Shown in pieces: positions 1 to 12,900 of a stretch of DNA of 64,000 bases. Under the pieces are notes generated by a model. That model saw only the letters and a list, made by a program, of their open reading frames with translations, made no database searches and was not told where the DNA came from. Each line of letters opens with the position of its first letter. Positions within the stretch are counted from its first letter, which is position 1. Both the position numbers and the translations under genes were made by a program. The DNA comes from Sanguinoderma infundibulare (taxonomy: Eukaryota; Basidiomycota; Agaricomycetes; Polyporales; Polyporaceae): contig JAVLRN010000005.1 in NCBI GenBank assembly GCA_032821775.1, positions 1,922,001 through 1,986,000 on the forward strand, written 5' to 3'.

Positions 1-189
1 CCGCTGGGCAACTCGAGGGCAATTCCCCACCGCTTCTCAAAAGCGTACAGCCGTAAGACCCCGTGGGGTGGGGATCATGAGAATAAGAAGCTCTCCTGTA
101 TATGATATGATAATTGCCGTGGTATGCAGAAATCCAAAGACATACGAAGAGCAAGCATGCATGTCATACGTACGTCGACTCTTGCGCAG

Positions 190-2337
190 TTACGCAGTGC
201 CGAGGGTGGGGGAAACCTTGAAGTCCGCACCGGTCTTCGCCCTGACTTCTTCCAGAGTTACTCCCTCCTGCAGCTCCGACAGCGTCAAGGTGCCTGCCTT
301 CCGGTCGACGTCAAACACGGCCAGCTCGGTGATAATCTGGCTGACGGTGTGCGCGCCCGTGAGCGGCAGCGCGCACTCGTTCAGGATCTTGGGGCTTCCG
401 TCCTTCGCGCAGTGCTCCATGACGACGATGACCTTTGTCTTATCTGGGTTGGACACGAGATCCATCGCGCCACCGATGCCCTTGACGAGCTTGCCTGGGA
501 TCATGAAGTTTGCGATGTCGCCCTTCGCCGACACTTGCATCGCCTGTGCGGTCGAATCCTTATCAATCTGATGCACGCATGAACATGAGGATTGTCAGGC
601 TTACGCCAAGAATCGCGACGTCGATGTGGCCACCACGAATCATCGCAAACGACTCATAAGAATCTGCGGATCCACATCGTCAGATCGCTCTAACGCCGAT
701 GTATGGACCATTCAGTTCGTACCAAAAACAGCCGAGCCAGAAAGGAGGGTCACGGTCTCCTTGCCCGCGTTGATGATATCGCTTGACGAGGCGCAGTTGG
801 TGAATACATGCTCAGAACCGCAGAATCATTTGCACTCACGCGTCAACCTGGTCTTTGGTAGGGTATGGGCCCATACCGAGGATGCCATTTTCGCTCTGCA
901 ACCAGACCTTGACGCCTGGCGGGAGGAACTGCATCTCACGCGTCAGAATCAGCTGGGGAGGCCCCAGGTACAACACCAACCTCGGGGACCAAGGTGGGCA
1001 TCCCAATACCAAGGTTCACATAGTAACCGTCCTTCAGCTCTTTCGCCGCACGCCTTGCGATCTTGTTCCTCATAGCGAGCGCCGCCTGCTTGGCGGGGTC
1101 CGATGACTTCTCGTCCGCGGGAGAAGAGTCTTGCGCCAAGGACTCGATCTCAATCACCTTCGGCGAGGTCGCCTTCACGATGCGGTCGACGTAGATGCCC
1201 GGCAAGTGAATGGCGTTCGGCGAGAGCGAGCCAACGGGGACGATCTCCTCCGCCTACATCTGTGTTAAGATGCTGCATTCACAAGGACTTTGGGTCTCGT
1301 GGCACGCACCTCCACGATGGTCAGCTTCGCGTTCCTCGCCATTGTGGTGGAGAAGTTGTTCGCTGCGTATCTGAACACGCAGTTCCCGATCTCGTCCACC
1401 TTCCAGGCACGTACCAACGCGACGTCGCCCGCGATGGCGGGCTCGAGGATGAACCGACGGCCGTTGAACTCCCGAGCCTCCTTCTTGTTGCCCGGGATGG
1501 CGACGCCAGCTTTTTGTCCGCCCTCCTTCAAGCGGATGGGGATGGAGCCTTCCTCGACCGCCGTCGACGCACCCGTAGGGGTGAATAGCGCCGGGAATCC
1601 CGCTGCATGCGCATGTAGCCTTCCCACCAGTGTCCCTTGAGGGATGAGTTCGAGCGATATTTTGCCGCCCAGGTAGAGGGACTCGAAGTGCTTGTTCCTG
1701 TAGAGTCCCGATTGATATGTGGCACATGGATGGCGTATATGAACCCACCGTACCCTCCGATGTATGATGCCATCACCCTGTCGATCTGGCCGCTATATAG
1801 CAGCTTGCCTGCGCATATTCTCAGAGCACGTCGCTTGGAACGGCATTATAAGTACATACCGAGGCCCTTCTCTCCTGAGCCGACATTGTTCGAGACAACG
1901 GTTAAGTCTTTGATCGTATCCTTCTTCTTGGAAATCGCTTCGATCAAGGTATCTGGAAGCCCCACACGTCAGGCTCGTCGTCCGCTTTCCAGAGCGCGAC
2001 CTATGATACGCACCAGGAGTACCGCATAGTCCAAAGCCTTCCCGCAGGATAACCACATTCAGCTCCTATCCCCGCATTTGTATGCTGTCGCATTGGACAT
2101 ACCTCCACTCAGGACAACATCCCCGGACTTTACATCGGCCACCGCCTCGTCCACCGAGTCCCAAACCTTCTTCTTCCTCGGAACCGCCTCCGCCGCCGCA
2201 ACAGTACTAGTGCTGTATGCCCGACCATGAGCTGGGTCTTGCCTTGCCCTCACGAGCGTTCCGGCCGCGTTCCGTGGCAGAATGGTCCTTGACGGGATCA
2301 CCCGCACAGCATACACAGTCCTCCGCACGACATGCAT
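190..2337 (-). CDS. OXCT1: Succinyl-CoA:3-ketoacid CoA transferase, mitochondrial
   Basis: Transfers CoA from succinyl-CoA to acetoacetate in ketone-body use, expected in the mitochondrial matrix. The N-terminus (from 2337) is Arg-rich with few acidic residues, like a mitochondrial presequence. It is followed by the N-terminal CoA-transferase subdomain (GDVVLSGG, then [14 protein letters not shown] near 2040). The C-terminal subdomain holds the catalytic-Glu motif SENGILGMG near 860-885 and ends with [13 protein letters not shown], split by an intron near 545-595, then [23 protein letters not shown]. The gene has several short introns. The longest open stretches near 1254-1748 are other-frame shadows of the exons. 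Family assignment is secure. Exact exon borders in 590-1250 were not all fixed. Confidence 0.9.
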
Positions 2338-2963
2338 CTTCCTATTGCCGCGCTATGGATGTCGTTTAGGTATAATGTCGGTCTTATTGTCCGGAGTCCA
2401 AGAGCCTGGGGTCGGATAAGTCGGGTCTTGACGGTGACAAGTGAAGGATGAAGCAGGCTGAGAGTCGGCCGAATGCCCCGCTATATGTATCGGTCGACGC
2501 GTTAGATGGTACGCAAGTCGTGCGCATGTGAACTGCATCGGCCGGTGCATGGTGAGAGCATGTGAGAGCGCGAGGTCCGCATTTGGGGCTCTGGATCAAC
2601 ATCATAGCCGTCCCGATGCCGCCCTATCCCGCCGCCGGCGCGCCTGCCATAAACTTAACCTCGCCCTACCCCGCCCGAGACGTGAGGTCCGTCACATACG
2701 CGGGCGACCAACATTGACAGCATCCGAACCAGAGCCGGAATTTAGAGCGTATGCAAACTTGAGCTCTTCGACCACTTGCGACAACCGTTCAAAGTACCAC
2801 TGTACCTGATGCGCCGACATACACAGTTTCGCGACTATGCAGCCCAGACATCCCCTACATAACTGTCCTCTAACTCCTACGGTGGGGTGCTGGGTCGTGA
2901 TTCCGGTGCTGCTGATATATTCTACATGGCTTATATACACTTCGAAGTCTACAATGCACAACA
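2338..2963. other. Intergenic, SCOT promoter side and twinfilin 3' side
   Basis: It lies between two genes on the minus strand, so it should hold the 3' UTR of twinfilin and the promoter of the CoA transferase. Short open frames on both strands have no recognisable domain or codon pattern. Nothing else is seen. Confidence 0.6.
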
Positions 2964-4314
2964 TTACCGCGTCTTCCTGGCGGGACCCTTCGGACGGGCG
3001 AACGGCTTCCTATTACCGTTGTCGGTTGAGCCGCTTGCTGCGCTCGTCGGTTCATCGGGTCCAGCCAACCCAAGCTCAGTAACAAGGTACTTCTCGTCCA
3101 ACTCGGAAGGATCCGATGTCTCGACCTTGCGCGAGGACAAGCTGGAAGTGCTGCCGGTTGAGGATAGGAATTCCTTGACTTCGTTCACGACGAAGAGGGC
3201 GGCACTGGAATATAGCATGCGATGCCTTACGGGGGAGGCTGACGGGCAGGAGTAGATCGGGACTGCGGCGTAGACAGAATGAATCCATGACTTCAGTAGA
3301 TCCTCGAACTTACTCACCAACTTCTCTACGTGGCGGGGAAGTAATACTCTGCGGCCAAGCAAAGAACGCGTACACTGAACGAATGGTCAGTTGTGTCAAA
3401 GACTTCGCAGAACAAAAGTTTACCTGGGGAATCCGTCGGTAGAGCGCTGCCTAGCTGAGATACATCGATCTGGTTGCTAGACGATAGAAGGAGCGTCTCG
3501 GTCGCAGGGTCAATGGACTAAGGGCCCGATGTTAGCACGACACATCAAGACATCAAGACATAGCGGACTGACCAGAATCACAAGACGACTGTCATCGGCT
3601 GTCACGAGGTCTTTGATAGCCTCTTCTGCCTCTGGAGACCATTTGAGGACGACCCCTTGACCGACATGGTTCTGTCTCGCTCGGCTGCCTTCGTAGCTGC
3701 GGCCCCCTGCTTCGCGTTCTGCGGCCTTGACCTCCTCGATCTCCTTCTCCCTGGCACTCATCGGCTTCGGAGCGGCCAAATGACGCTTGTGTTTGGAATA
3801 TGCCTCCGCATTCACATCCTCTCTGGAAGTAGCGAAAATGCTATCCGTGAAATGGGTCGATCCAAGGCTCTTGGTCAAGGCATTACGCGTAGCAGCATAC
3901 AACATCTTTGGCATGTTCCGGGTCAGTGATCTAAACACAAGTGCGTGGATAGTACGCGTACCTTGTCCCTAACCTTGGCCGAGTCGGGCACGTAATACAC
4001 GGCGAGCCACTCGGTAGGAGGATCATCCAATCTGACGAGAACGTACGCCGGTACGCTCTCCTCCAAAAGATCTCCGAGCCTGTCTAGGTCCTGCTCTAGG
4101 GTTCCAGAGGGAGGGTGAGTGCCATCGGGAACGAGGGATTCTGGCAGGGGGTGGGGCAAGGGTGAGTTTCGCCGGTTTAGAATGAAGGGAAGTAGCACTG
4201 GCAGAGACCATTCTGAATGGAGATCTTGAGGAAGCGCACACTGCGGGAATCTACCGCATCTGAGAAGGCGGAGGCGAGCTCGGGCGAGACAGCGATCCCC
4301 GTCGGCGCAGACAT
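2964..4314 (-). CDS. TWF1: Twinfilin, ADF-H actin-monomer-binding protein
   Basis: Binds ADP-actin monomers and regulates filament ends in the cortical cytoskeleton. The start ATG at 4314 opens with MSAPTGIAVSPELASAFSDA, the typical start of the first ADF-homology domain. Next come NESLVPDGTHPP, a further ADF-H stretch (EWLAVYYVPDSAKVRDKM) and LYAATRNALTKSLGS. A linker carries the conserved MSAREKEIEEVKAAE, followed by a second ADF-H domain (HRMLYSSAALFVVNEVKEFL). The tail ends FARPKGPARKTR, the basic C-terminus typical of twinfilins. At least four introns are needed (for example near 4170-4210, 3920-3960, 3510-3570 and 3363-3425). The stop is at 2964. The gene lies tail-first toward SCOT and diverges from the FYVE gene. 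Confidence 0.9.
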
Positions 4315-4696
4315 GGACAGCGTAGAGTAGAGAATGCAAGGCGAGGCTGAGGCTGAGGGGCGGCTAGTGGACCAAAGACATGAGAAGCGGCAGAAGCGAT
4401 CCGGAGATCCGGGGTAGGCCAGTGCCAGTCTGGCGCCCGCGGTGGACAGTCCTTGTCCAGTGGCAAGTTGTCCTCAGCCAGCGACGTGCGCATCGTTCGG
4501 CAGCCTTTTCCTCGGCCCTCTTGACACCCAGCTCCTCAGAGCCGCCGTATCACCCTGCGTGGTCACCATCATCGACTACGACAGCAGGCGGCGTTCCCCA
4601 GCGCCGGTTCACGCCCCTCCACGCAGCATCCCGGCTTGAGCGAAGTAGCATAAAGTTCGACCGCGGCATCTCGTTTCAAGTCTCCCATTCCACACT
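4315..4696. promoter_or_regulatory. Divergent intergenic region, twinfilin / FYVE gene
   Basis: A 382-bp region between two start codons pointing away from each other, so it must carry both promoters and 5' UTRs. No clear TATA box or repeat was seen. Confidence 0.4.
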
Positions 4697-7521
4697 ATGG
4701 AGAACCCACCCTATGTCCCATATCAGGCGTATAAGGTGCGTACCGCGCTTCTCTACTACCTGACTTGTCTCCTCATCACTTGGGACAGTCCAAGAGACAC
4801 AATCGTGTCCTGTCCAACCCACAACCTGCTACCAATGGCACCCCTCTTCCCTCTCAGACCCGCCCTACTGCCAACGTCACCAACGGCTTTGCGCATAATG
4901 AATCCATCACGGGCCATACTGTCAACGGCGTTGCCGATGCAGAGAAGCGTTCTATAGTCATCCTGAACGGTCGCAATCCGCCACAGCGTCCACATTCCAT
5001 GATAGATACCCTCACCCGTCTACGTCAAGAGTCAACACCCCCGCCTACTCCCCCATCGGATCCTATTGTCGAGAAATTGGTCTTTGAACAACCTGTGGAG
5101 CAGTCCATGGAGAAGCAAGTCGAGAAGCCTCTTCCGCCTCCTGTCCCGGAAATCCCTGCCCCAGCGTCCGTCCCTCCATCCCCGGTGAAGCGGCCTGCCA
5201 ATTCTCCAACACCTCCTCCACCCGTCTCGCCACCACCTGCATCATCTGGATCATCGCACTCTTCGCCCATCTCTTCATCGTCACGTTCTCAGGCCAGCTC
5301 TCCCAAGGTGAATGGGAAGGCTATCGCCCAATCGTCCCCCGTCGCCGGATCTTCCACTCTGTCACCCGCCTCCTCGGAAAGGCACGTTTTGTCTCCGAGG
5401 AGGACTTCCACCTTCCGTCATGTTCCCTTGCGACCGCCTGCCGCTAAGGCGACGCTACCGGCTTCCCCTCTCAGCCGTCCGACCAGCATGATTGTCCAGA
5501 ACGCTCCTTCAATGCTTGCTTCACCCATCTCCGCCGAAAGGAAGTTCAACGAGGCAACGAACGGCGTATCGTCCGTCGTCTCGACCCCTGCCATGCATGC
5601 CCAAGACCGGGCTCTACCTGCCATACCGGCATTCGAGCTGCAGCACTCATCTGCCTCCCTTCCTGTTACCACCGCTTCCAGTCCCACGACGGTAGCGCCT
5701 ATACATGCGCCAACTGCGGCGCCGAGGCATGCATCAACACTGCTGACATCTTCGGCGAACGATACCGCACCGCTTGCCCACCGACCATCTTCATCTACGC
5801 CGCCTGCATTGACACCATCGACATCCACTGCTCCTTCTGTGACCCCATCTGCTGCACGGACTCCAGCTCGATCACCTGCACCATATCGACCTGGTTTCCA
5901 GCCCAAGGGCGTGTACAGACCTAGAACGGACGAATTCGTTGAGGCGCGGAACCACAGTCGAGATGCAGGACGGATAGAGCGGACGCGACTGGAGCGCCGC
6001 CTGGAGAAGCTCATCAACTTGCATTTTCCTCCGCCCGGACAGCGGAAGGCGGAGCCTCCGGAGCCTCCTCGGTCGAGGCAGGAAAACCGGCGGGCATCTT
6101 CGTTCTGGGATTTGGATCTGTCGGATTTGAAGAACAAGAGTGCGGGAGATCTGTGGCGGGAAGTTGTCCAGTCGCAGGCGGCGCAGGGAGGCAAGAATGA
6201 CGTCCGAGGTAAGCCGAGAGAGGCAGGTGTACTTCGTTTTGCGTTTCGTGACGTGTCGTTGCAGCGGCTGAGCAGAAGATCACGCCCTGGGAGGAGGACG
6301 GTTCTGTTTCCCAATGTCCTCTGTGCACGTAAGTTTTCCTTCGCTGCTACAATCAATAATTCGGAAACCTAACGGTCCGGGAAGTGCATCATTCCACCCT
6401 CTCACCAACCGGAAGCACCACTGCCGATTATGTGGCCGTATCATCTGTTCATTGCCGGTGAAGTACCCACAACGAAAAGAGACATGTTCTCTCCTGTTCG
6501 TTGTGGACCAGAGCACAGGTCGAATAGAGGAAGTTGGGGAAGGTGTCGACTATGGTGTTCGGAAACGCACCACTTCGATCCCTGGCAAGCCGCAGAAGCG
6601 TGAGGCGCTCAGCGATGAGGAGAAGTTCTTGAAGGGTGTGCGGATATGCCGCGAGTGCAGAACAGTGCTCCTGTAGGTTCTATCGCGTTCTACTCCGCCA
6701 TTCGTCCCGCTCATGTCACGATAGACGACAGCAGTATCGGCAGGAGATGAGCGTCGTGCCACTCTTCACCCGGTTGTACGATGTGAGTATGATTGGTTCC
6801 ATAGGAGCGTAACCACTCTGAGCAGTCATTGTGCAGGCTTTCATTTCTCTCGAGAAGGAGATCGAAGACGAGCTTCCGATATTCCAAGAACTCGTCGTCA
6901 ACCTCGCGTATGCTGCATCGTGCTGACGATACTCTATATCAAATCGCTGACAAGAACGGAGCAGGAAGCAGGAACGTCCAACGCCCGAAGCGACCGCGGC
7001 TCGGAAACGCCTGCTTGACGCATTTGCGCAGTACGACGCCCTCGCGAAGCGTATACGACACCTGCCTTGTCCGCCGGGCGGATCGCAGGATCGCATACAG
7101 GGCGCCGTCATCTCTCGTGCCAACCTCTTCCTCCAGAAGAACATGTTCCCGCTTCAGGTAAAAGCCCTCCCGTGTCTGCACATCACATCTGCGACTCTGT
7201 GCTCACCCACCGGCCGCGCGCCCACAGTCACTGCCGAAGCCCAACGGCAAGAAAGCGACATCCCCGTCAGACTCGGACAGCCCCGGTCCTGCCGAGGACC
7301 AGATCATTGACCCGGACTCGGAGGTCGCGCGCGTCCTCCAGCCGTTGCTCGAGCAGGAGGCGCTGCTCGAGACGTTCGTCGAGGAAGCCAAGGCGCACAG
7401 GAAGTTCGAGGACGTGAGGACGCTCAAGGGCAACCTGCGCGAGATCCGGGCCGAAATCGAGCGCATCCTCGCGAATGCGGAAGAGCAGGCACCGACGGGA
7501 AGGACGTCGACACGGACATGA
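4697..7521 (+). CDS. PEP7: FYVE zinc-finger endosomal protein, Pep7/Vac1/rabenosyn-5 family
   Basis: An endosomal Rab5/PI3P effector that promotes vesicle tethering and SNARE-mediated fusion to the late endosome or vacuole. The start at 4697 (MENPPYVPYQAYK) joins through a 54-nt intron (4736-4789, gtgcgt...cag) to SKRHNRVLSN; the next in-frame ATG at 4765 lies inside that intron. A Pro/Ser-rich disordered region of about 350 residues follows. Then comes the helix ERTRLERRLEKLINLHF and a FYVE finger split by introns (CPLC ... SFHPLTNRKHHCRLCGRIIC ... RICRECRTVL). The finger contains the diagnostic R-K-H-H-C-R-x-C-G block. A C-terminal helical Rab-binding-like region (about 7265-7500) ends at 7521. 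Convergent with RPB7. Confidence 0.88.
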
Positions 7522-7833
7522 TCGACCGTTGAGGGACGTAGTAGATGCTTTGCTGGTTGCTTGCAGGTCCTGTAGATCTTGCTATTATTGCTCTCGCGGT
7601 GTGATGCTAGCTCTTGCTTGTGCGTTCCGTCGGGTGGTGTGCTTTTGATGGGCATCGTAGGGTGTCAAGGTGCCACCAATTTCACGTTAGACTTAAAAAT
7701 CTAACTGCATGTCGGTCATCCCCTGTTTCAAAGTTGGCAGCTTTTTAGTCGTGGATAGTAATATGGATAGCAAGTAAGTACATAGCAACGACAAGAAGCA
7801 AGTCCAGGAACGAACTGAGACAACATAGGTTAA
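7522..7833. other. Convergent intergenic region
   Basis: A 312-bp gap between the 3' ends of the FYVE gene and RPB7. It should contain both 3' UTRs. No other feature was seen. Confidence 0.6.
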
Positions 7834-8716
7834 CTAATCGATGACGCCGAGGTGGTCTTCTTTTATTGTGCCAATCGCGAACTGTCAGGAACGGGGAGTG
7901 GCGGGGGTTAAACAAGACGCGTCAGGACTGAGTGTCGCCCCCTCCGCACGAAAGGGTGGATTGTGGCATGAGGCACGTACAATCTCTGTCGCGTCGACAC
8001 GGGTACCGACAATCTTTAGACGTACTCGAGTGTTCTTCTCGATGACCTGCAGACGCGTTGCAGGGCACAAAAATGGGACGAGCGACGGGACAAGAACCGA
8101 CCTGGTCTTCCGATGCGAACGAGGGGGGGTTTGAGTTGGGGTCGAACTTCAGGTCCGGGTGGATGAGCTGCATACGAAGGCAGGGCGCGCCCACGTCAGT
8201 GGCAAGAGCGGCTCGGGCTTCGACCCCCAGTGCAAGGGCAAAGCAAAAGCAAAAGCAAAAACTCACCTGGTGCGAGACGAACACGGTCAAAGGCCCGACG
8301 TCCGCAAAGAAGCCCATCTGCCCACCATATGGATAGCTCTCGAGCGCTGGTCACAGCGCAAGACGCAAGATACACGCACCTTGTTCACGTTGTTCACTAC
8401 CCCGTCCACGACCTGGCCCTTGAAGGGCTTGAAGACGATCGCGCGGTAGCGCGTCACGAACTCGGCCTGCCCGCTCCCCGGCATCACCATGCCCTTCCCG
8501 ATGTCCAATATGGAGACCACGGCGATGATGTATCCAAACTCGCCGGAACAGGTGCCTTCGACGTCCGAGTAGAGCTTGGACTCGAGAAACTGGAGCATCC
8601 GCGGGCCAAAGTAGGACGGGTGGAGGTGGATTGTATGCGAGAGTTCTTTCTGGATCAGCGGTGAGCAGTGGAGACCGGGGCAAGAGTGGACTGAGATTCT
8701 CAACTATGAAGAACAT
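7834..8716 (-). CDS. RPB7: RNA polymerase II subunit RPB7
   Basis: Forms the Rpb4/Rpb7 stalk of RNA polymerase II, acting in initiation and in binding nascent RNA. The first exon is only 12 nt (MFFI, from 8716); a GTTGAG...CCAG intron joins it to KELSHTIHLHPSYFGPR. Further exons give LYSDVEGTCSGEFGYIIAVV, IGKGMVMPGSGQAEFVTRYR, VFKPFKGQVVDGVVNNVNK, MGFFADVGPLTVFVSHQ and LIHPDLKFDPNSNPPSFASE. These are the tip domain and the OB/S1 fold of Rpb7. The last exons read VIEKNTRVRLKIVGTRVDATEI and FAIGTIKEDHLGVID, with the stop at 7834. The C-terminus matches the family closely. Confidence 0.93.
8238..8261. repeat. GCAAA/GCAAAA microsatellite in RPB7 intron
   Basis: One GCAAA unit followed by three GCAAAA units. 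It sits directly after the GTGAGT donor of an RPB7 intron (read on the minus strand as T-rich GC repeats). Simple-sequence repeat; no function inferred. Confidence 0.8.
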
Positions 8717-9902
8717 CCTGTTGGCCGTTGACCGGTATTCGTAAAGGGCGAAGGTGTGGACCTATGTGGACGGGGAAGGAGAAGCAATCGCAACGAACCC
8801 AGATCAGCACCGTACCGAGAACAAGGGGGGAGTCGTGTTGCGCTTAAGGGGAGCAGCGAATCTAGTTCAATTCTTGAGCTGCTGCAGCACTTACTAGTCT
8901 ACAACGGTTGATCGAGGTCAGGACGAGGTCAAGGCCGAGGGAGAAGCTCCTCCGAACTCAACGGAGACCTGGCCGGTCACAAATTGGTCACGACCGGGCC
9001 GCACGAATTCCAAGTTCCGAACTTCCACAACCTGCCAACTACCGATTTCCGCCAAAACCCATAAACCACAAATCAATCGGAATCGATGAACAGACAGTGG
9101 CAATCGAATGCTAGGATGCTAGAGTAGTACGAAAACATTAAGGCATGACGACGCGTACACAACATGAGTACTAGTACCGTGACCGAGAGCTTTAGACAGA
9201 AAAGGGATGGGAGAGCTGGATAGGGAGAGAAATGCCAAACATCGCAATGCAAAGGTTACAGTATGTATGAGCAGCAGCTGTACGATAACGTAAAACGGTG
9301 GAATATTGGCAACGGGGTTGGGATGAAGGGAGGATGTGCTACGCCGCGACGTCTGAATCGTCGGAACGGTGGCGAGCAGCCCCCAGACTGCTCGGTCTCG
9401 GGAGAGGAAACGTGACGTGAAGAACATTAGCTGCGATAAGTTACGTCGACCGGGCGACCAAGGATCCGATGAGTCGAATGTCGATGTCGATGCTGATGGT
9501 GATGCCGATGGATGGATATGTGTGCGTATGTGTACGTGCGAGTATCATGTCGTCTGAACGAGCCTGCATGCCGGTCTGTATCATAGGTAAAACGTACCCA
9601 GTGCTGCAGTCCCCAATCTCCAGAATGACGAAAAAAGCAAAGAACCCAGGCGCCAGCCTAAGGTTAAGAGGAACGTCTGAACGCGCACAGCGCAGTCGCC
9701 GTATCGTGTCCTGTATGTGCCGCCCAGTTGTAAGCAGACCGCCACCCTCTGGTGCCGTTCAGGTGGGAAACGATCTGCAGGCCCCGTTCCTATCCGAGTC
9801 TTGGCGTCCCGCCGTCTCCTCTCCACGACAGCAGCCAGCAATCTGGACAGGAGACGGACAAATGGTCCATAGGACACGCGCGGCACCACGAGGAGTCGAG
9901 GA
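8717..9902. other. Intergenic, RPB7 promoter and SOG2 3' region
   Basis: A stretch of 1.2 kb without a supportable gene. It should include the RPB7 promoter next to 8717 and the 3' UTR of SOG2 near 9902. A short imperfect GATG-rich simple sequence lies at about 9468-9515. Open frames here show no domain. Confidence 0.55.
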
Positions 9903-12900
9903 CTACAGCACCTTGGAGCTCCCGATCGGCACCGCAGAGCGACTCCTCGACAGATTCGACCCCAGCCGCCCGTCCTCGAGCAGCGGCCCTGGCGTCGGGG
10001 CCAGCGGCGATTGCTGCACGCCGACCGCAGCCGTGAACCCGACCATCGGCGAATACGGACGCAGGCCGGGCGTCGGCGCGGGCGAGAACGAGGAGACGTG
10101 GAGGAGCATCACAAACTCCTGCGTCGCGTTCGTCAGCTTCACCATCTTCGTCCGTAGCGTCGACGAGAGCTGGCTCGGCTTGTGCGCGTGCATGTTCAGG
10201 TGACTATGGCCGTTCAGCTTGGCGGTGGTCGTGGCGGCGGCGAACGAGGCGGCGCGGGTAGGCGTGGCGCCGCGCGTCTTAAGGGCGTTCGACAGCTCGA
10301 TGACAGTCTGCGAATAATAGCGGGGAGTGCGGGGTCAGAATCCGCACTATACGGTGGATGCATGCTCAGAGAAGCAATTCAACAGGATTCCCTAGGATAG
10401 AGCACAGTCAAGAGGCACACAGGTGGGCAGAGAATGCCACGAGAGCCAACCGGGTGTCCCAAACCTCCGGGTGAAGACGTGGTGTTAGGTGCCAGAAGGC
10501 AAGTGGGGCCAGAACAACACGCTGGCGGACACGAGGCGAACACGGACAAGAGCAAACTCACCTTGACGAATAAATGGGCTTCGTCGTGGAGCGCCCGTCC
10601 ATCCACCTGCGGATGCGCCCCCTCCTGCACTGCGGCAATACTCCCCCTCAGCCGCTCCGTCACGCCCTTCGCCTTCCCAAGCACCTCCCGGAGCTCCCCC
10701 GCCCCGCTGCTGCCGTCGCCATCCTCTTCCGCCCCGAGCATCTCGTCCATCATTACCCAGATCTCCGGAGCAGCCTCGAGCGCGGCCTTCATCGCGCCAA
10801 TCACCTCCCTGTCCACGAGCGTGCTCGAGCCCGAGAGCGCATGCGCAGCACCCCCAAAAGATGGCGAGGTCGATGCGTTCAAAAGCGAGCTCTGCGATCC
10901 TTGTCGTGAGTGGCTGCCCCCGCCCATATGCGCTTGCGGATGCGAATCGCTCCCCGGAAGCTGATGCTGGTGCTGGCTGAGCGGTAGAACCAGCCGTCGC
11001 ATGGTCCGTACTGCAGGGGTCGGCGTCGAGTGCACTGCGGCTCCGTTCATCAGGCCTGAGCTTCCGGGGAAACTGGACGGCATGGATGGGGTCGGGTCCT
11101 CGTACGAGGGCAGCATCTTCCCGATCTCGACGTCCTTGGAGCTAAAGGAGCCCGCATGTCGTCGGCTGACCTGATTCTTCCCCAGGTCCAGCGAGCGTTG
11201 CGTCGCGTTCGTCCGGAGGTGCGACCGTTGTGGCGTCTCCGGCTGTTGCGCAGGCAGGAAAGGAGAGAACGTCACCGGTGGGGCAGACGCGGGCGGTGCC
11301 ATGGCCGTGCTCGCGGAGCGCAGCGTTGGCGTCTTCGAGCCGTATGATTTCGACGCTGGGGGTGGCCGAGCGTCCCAGAGGTACGGGCGCACCGCATCGA
11401 TTTGCGACGACATCGCCGTCCACGACGCCGCGATCTCGGACATGGCGCCGTACAGGACGAGCAACATTTGCCGGGTATACCGTACGTCGTCATGCTTTGC
11501 GAGGACCTTCAACTGAAGGGACAGCATCGATATTGCTTTGCCGAACACCGTCACGTTGTCCCGACAGCTCTCGATCACGGCTCGACATATCGACGGACTA
11601 GGCAGAGCACGTCGACTGACAGCGTCGAACCGGTCAAGTGCATGGATCAACTGCGACATGTACGAGCTTGCAGGCCCCAGGACCTTCAGCAAGACCGCAG
11701 ACAGGCGCTCGTCAATCGCATACACGGTGTAGTGCTGGAGGGTCTGGTATATCTGGGACAAGGCGAACAGGATTCCTCGAACCGCATCGATGACGGCGAG
11801 GAGCGATTCGGGGATGGCTTTTGAGATCGTGGCGGCTGACAGGGTGGATAGTCGACGGAAGTAGGAGTTGCGCTCGGTATCCATCGAGGGAACAGGTCTT
11901 TCAAAGGGTGCAGGCCGGTCAATGGATATGGGCGAGGCCGACACAGGCTCATCTGTGATGGAGTGATGTGGATGGTGACTGTGGAGACTGGCGGACGGTG
12001 AGCACGTGAAGCACCAATCGAGGACGATGAGAAACGAACCTAGGGAAGAGGTCATGAGTCGTCACTCTTTGTGCGCCGTTGGCAAGGGGTAGTCGTGCAG
12101 GTCTTAGATCAGGCAGACTCTTTTTCACCGACGGTATTGACTTGGATGGGTTTTTGGTAGCGCCGTTTATGCCGTTGCCATTGAGGTGAGCGTGGGAGGC
12201 GACACGAGTATGCCCTGCCTGGATACCGTTTGACAAGCCGGACTCATCTGTGGGAGAGACAAGACTTTCAGGGGAACGAGGAGACGGCGTAGCACTCTTC
12301 GCCAAGTGGGAGAAAAAGGAATCCAGGTGTAGTCGTGGGACATCATCCGTCGTGGGTTTTCGGGAGGGTCCGGGAGAATGGTCGAGCTGAAAGTACGAGG
12401 AGTTGTCCGACTCGAGAGAGTACGAACGACTGTGATACAAGGATTCGGCGTGCAATGAAGGTGTTCGATCTCCTCGAGAGGCGTCCAGGCTATAAAACAG
12501 AATGAATGCCAGGAAATACAGCAAAATAGCATGGCTTACAAGCCCGAGTCGTTCCCAGAATCGCTGGCGATGGAGTCGTCACTCTGCTTCCGTCCACTTG
12601 GTTGGGCAGCATTATCCTCCAACCATGTCTGAAGATGTCGGATCCAATCAGACATTGATTGAGGGTCATTGTTGTTCTTCCCGGGCTCCAGGACGTGTGC
12701 TGGAGGCCACTCTAAAGGATTCTGGTCGACTTTCAACAGAGTGAGCTGGGTGAACTTGACCAAATACGGCGACAGACGATGGAGTTTATTTCGTGCCAGA
12801 GAGAATACCTATTAAGGGGATGACGGAGTGGGTTAATAGCTGTTCGAAGGTATTCCGAGAGCGTGGTCAGAATGCGGAAGTATATGCACTGTTCTCTGAT

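Noticed and set aside
1254..1748. 164-codon minus-strand frame inside the SCOT gene
   Set aside because: Other-frame reading across several SCOT exons and introns; the correct frame reads [20 protein letters not shown].
5418..6356. 312-codon minus-strand frame inside the FYVE gene
   Set aside because: Lies opposite a Pro/Ser-rich disordered coding region. No domain or splice context supports it.
8238..8261. CRISPR-like short repeats
   Set aside because: A plain hexanucleotide microsatellite in an intron of a eukaryotic gene; no spacers and no cas genes.
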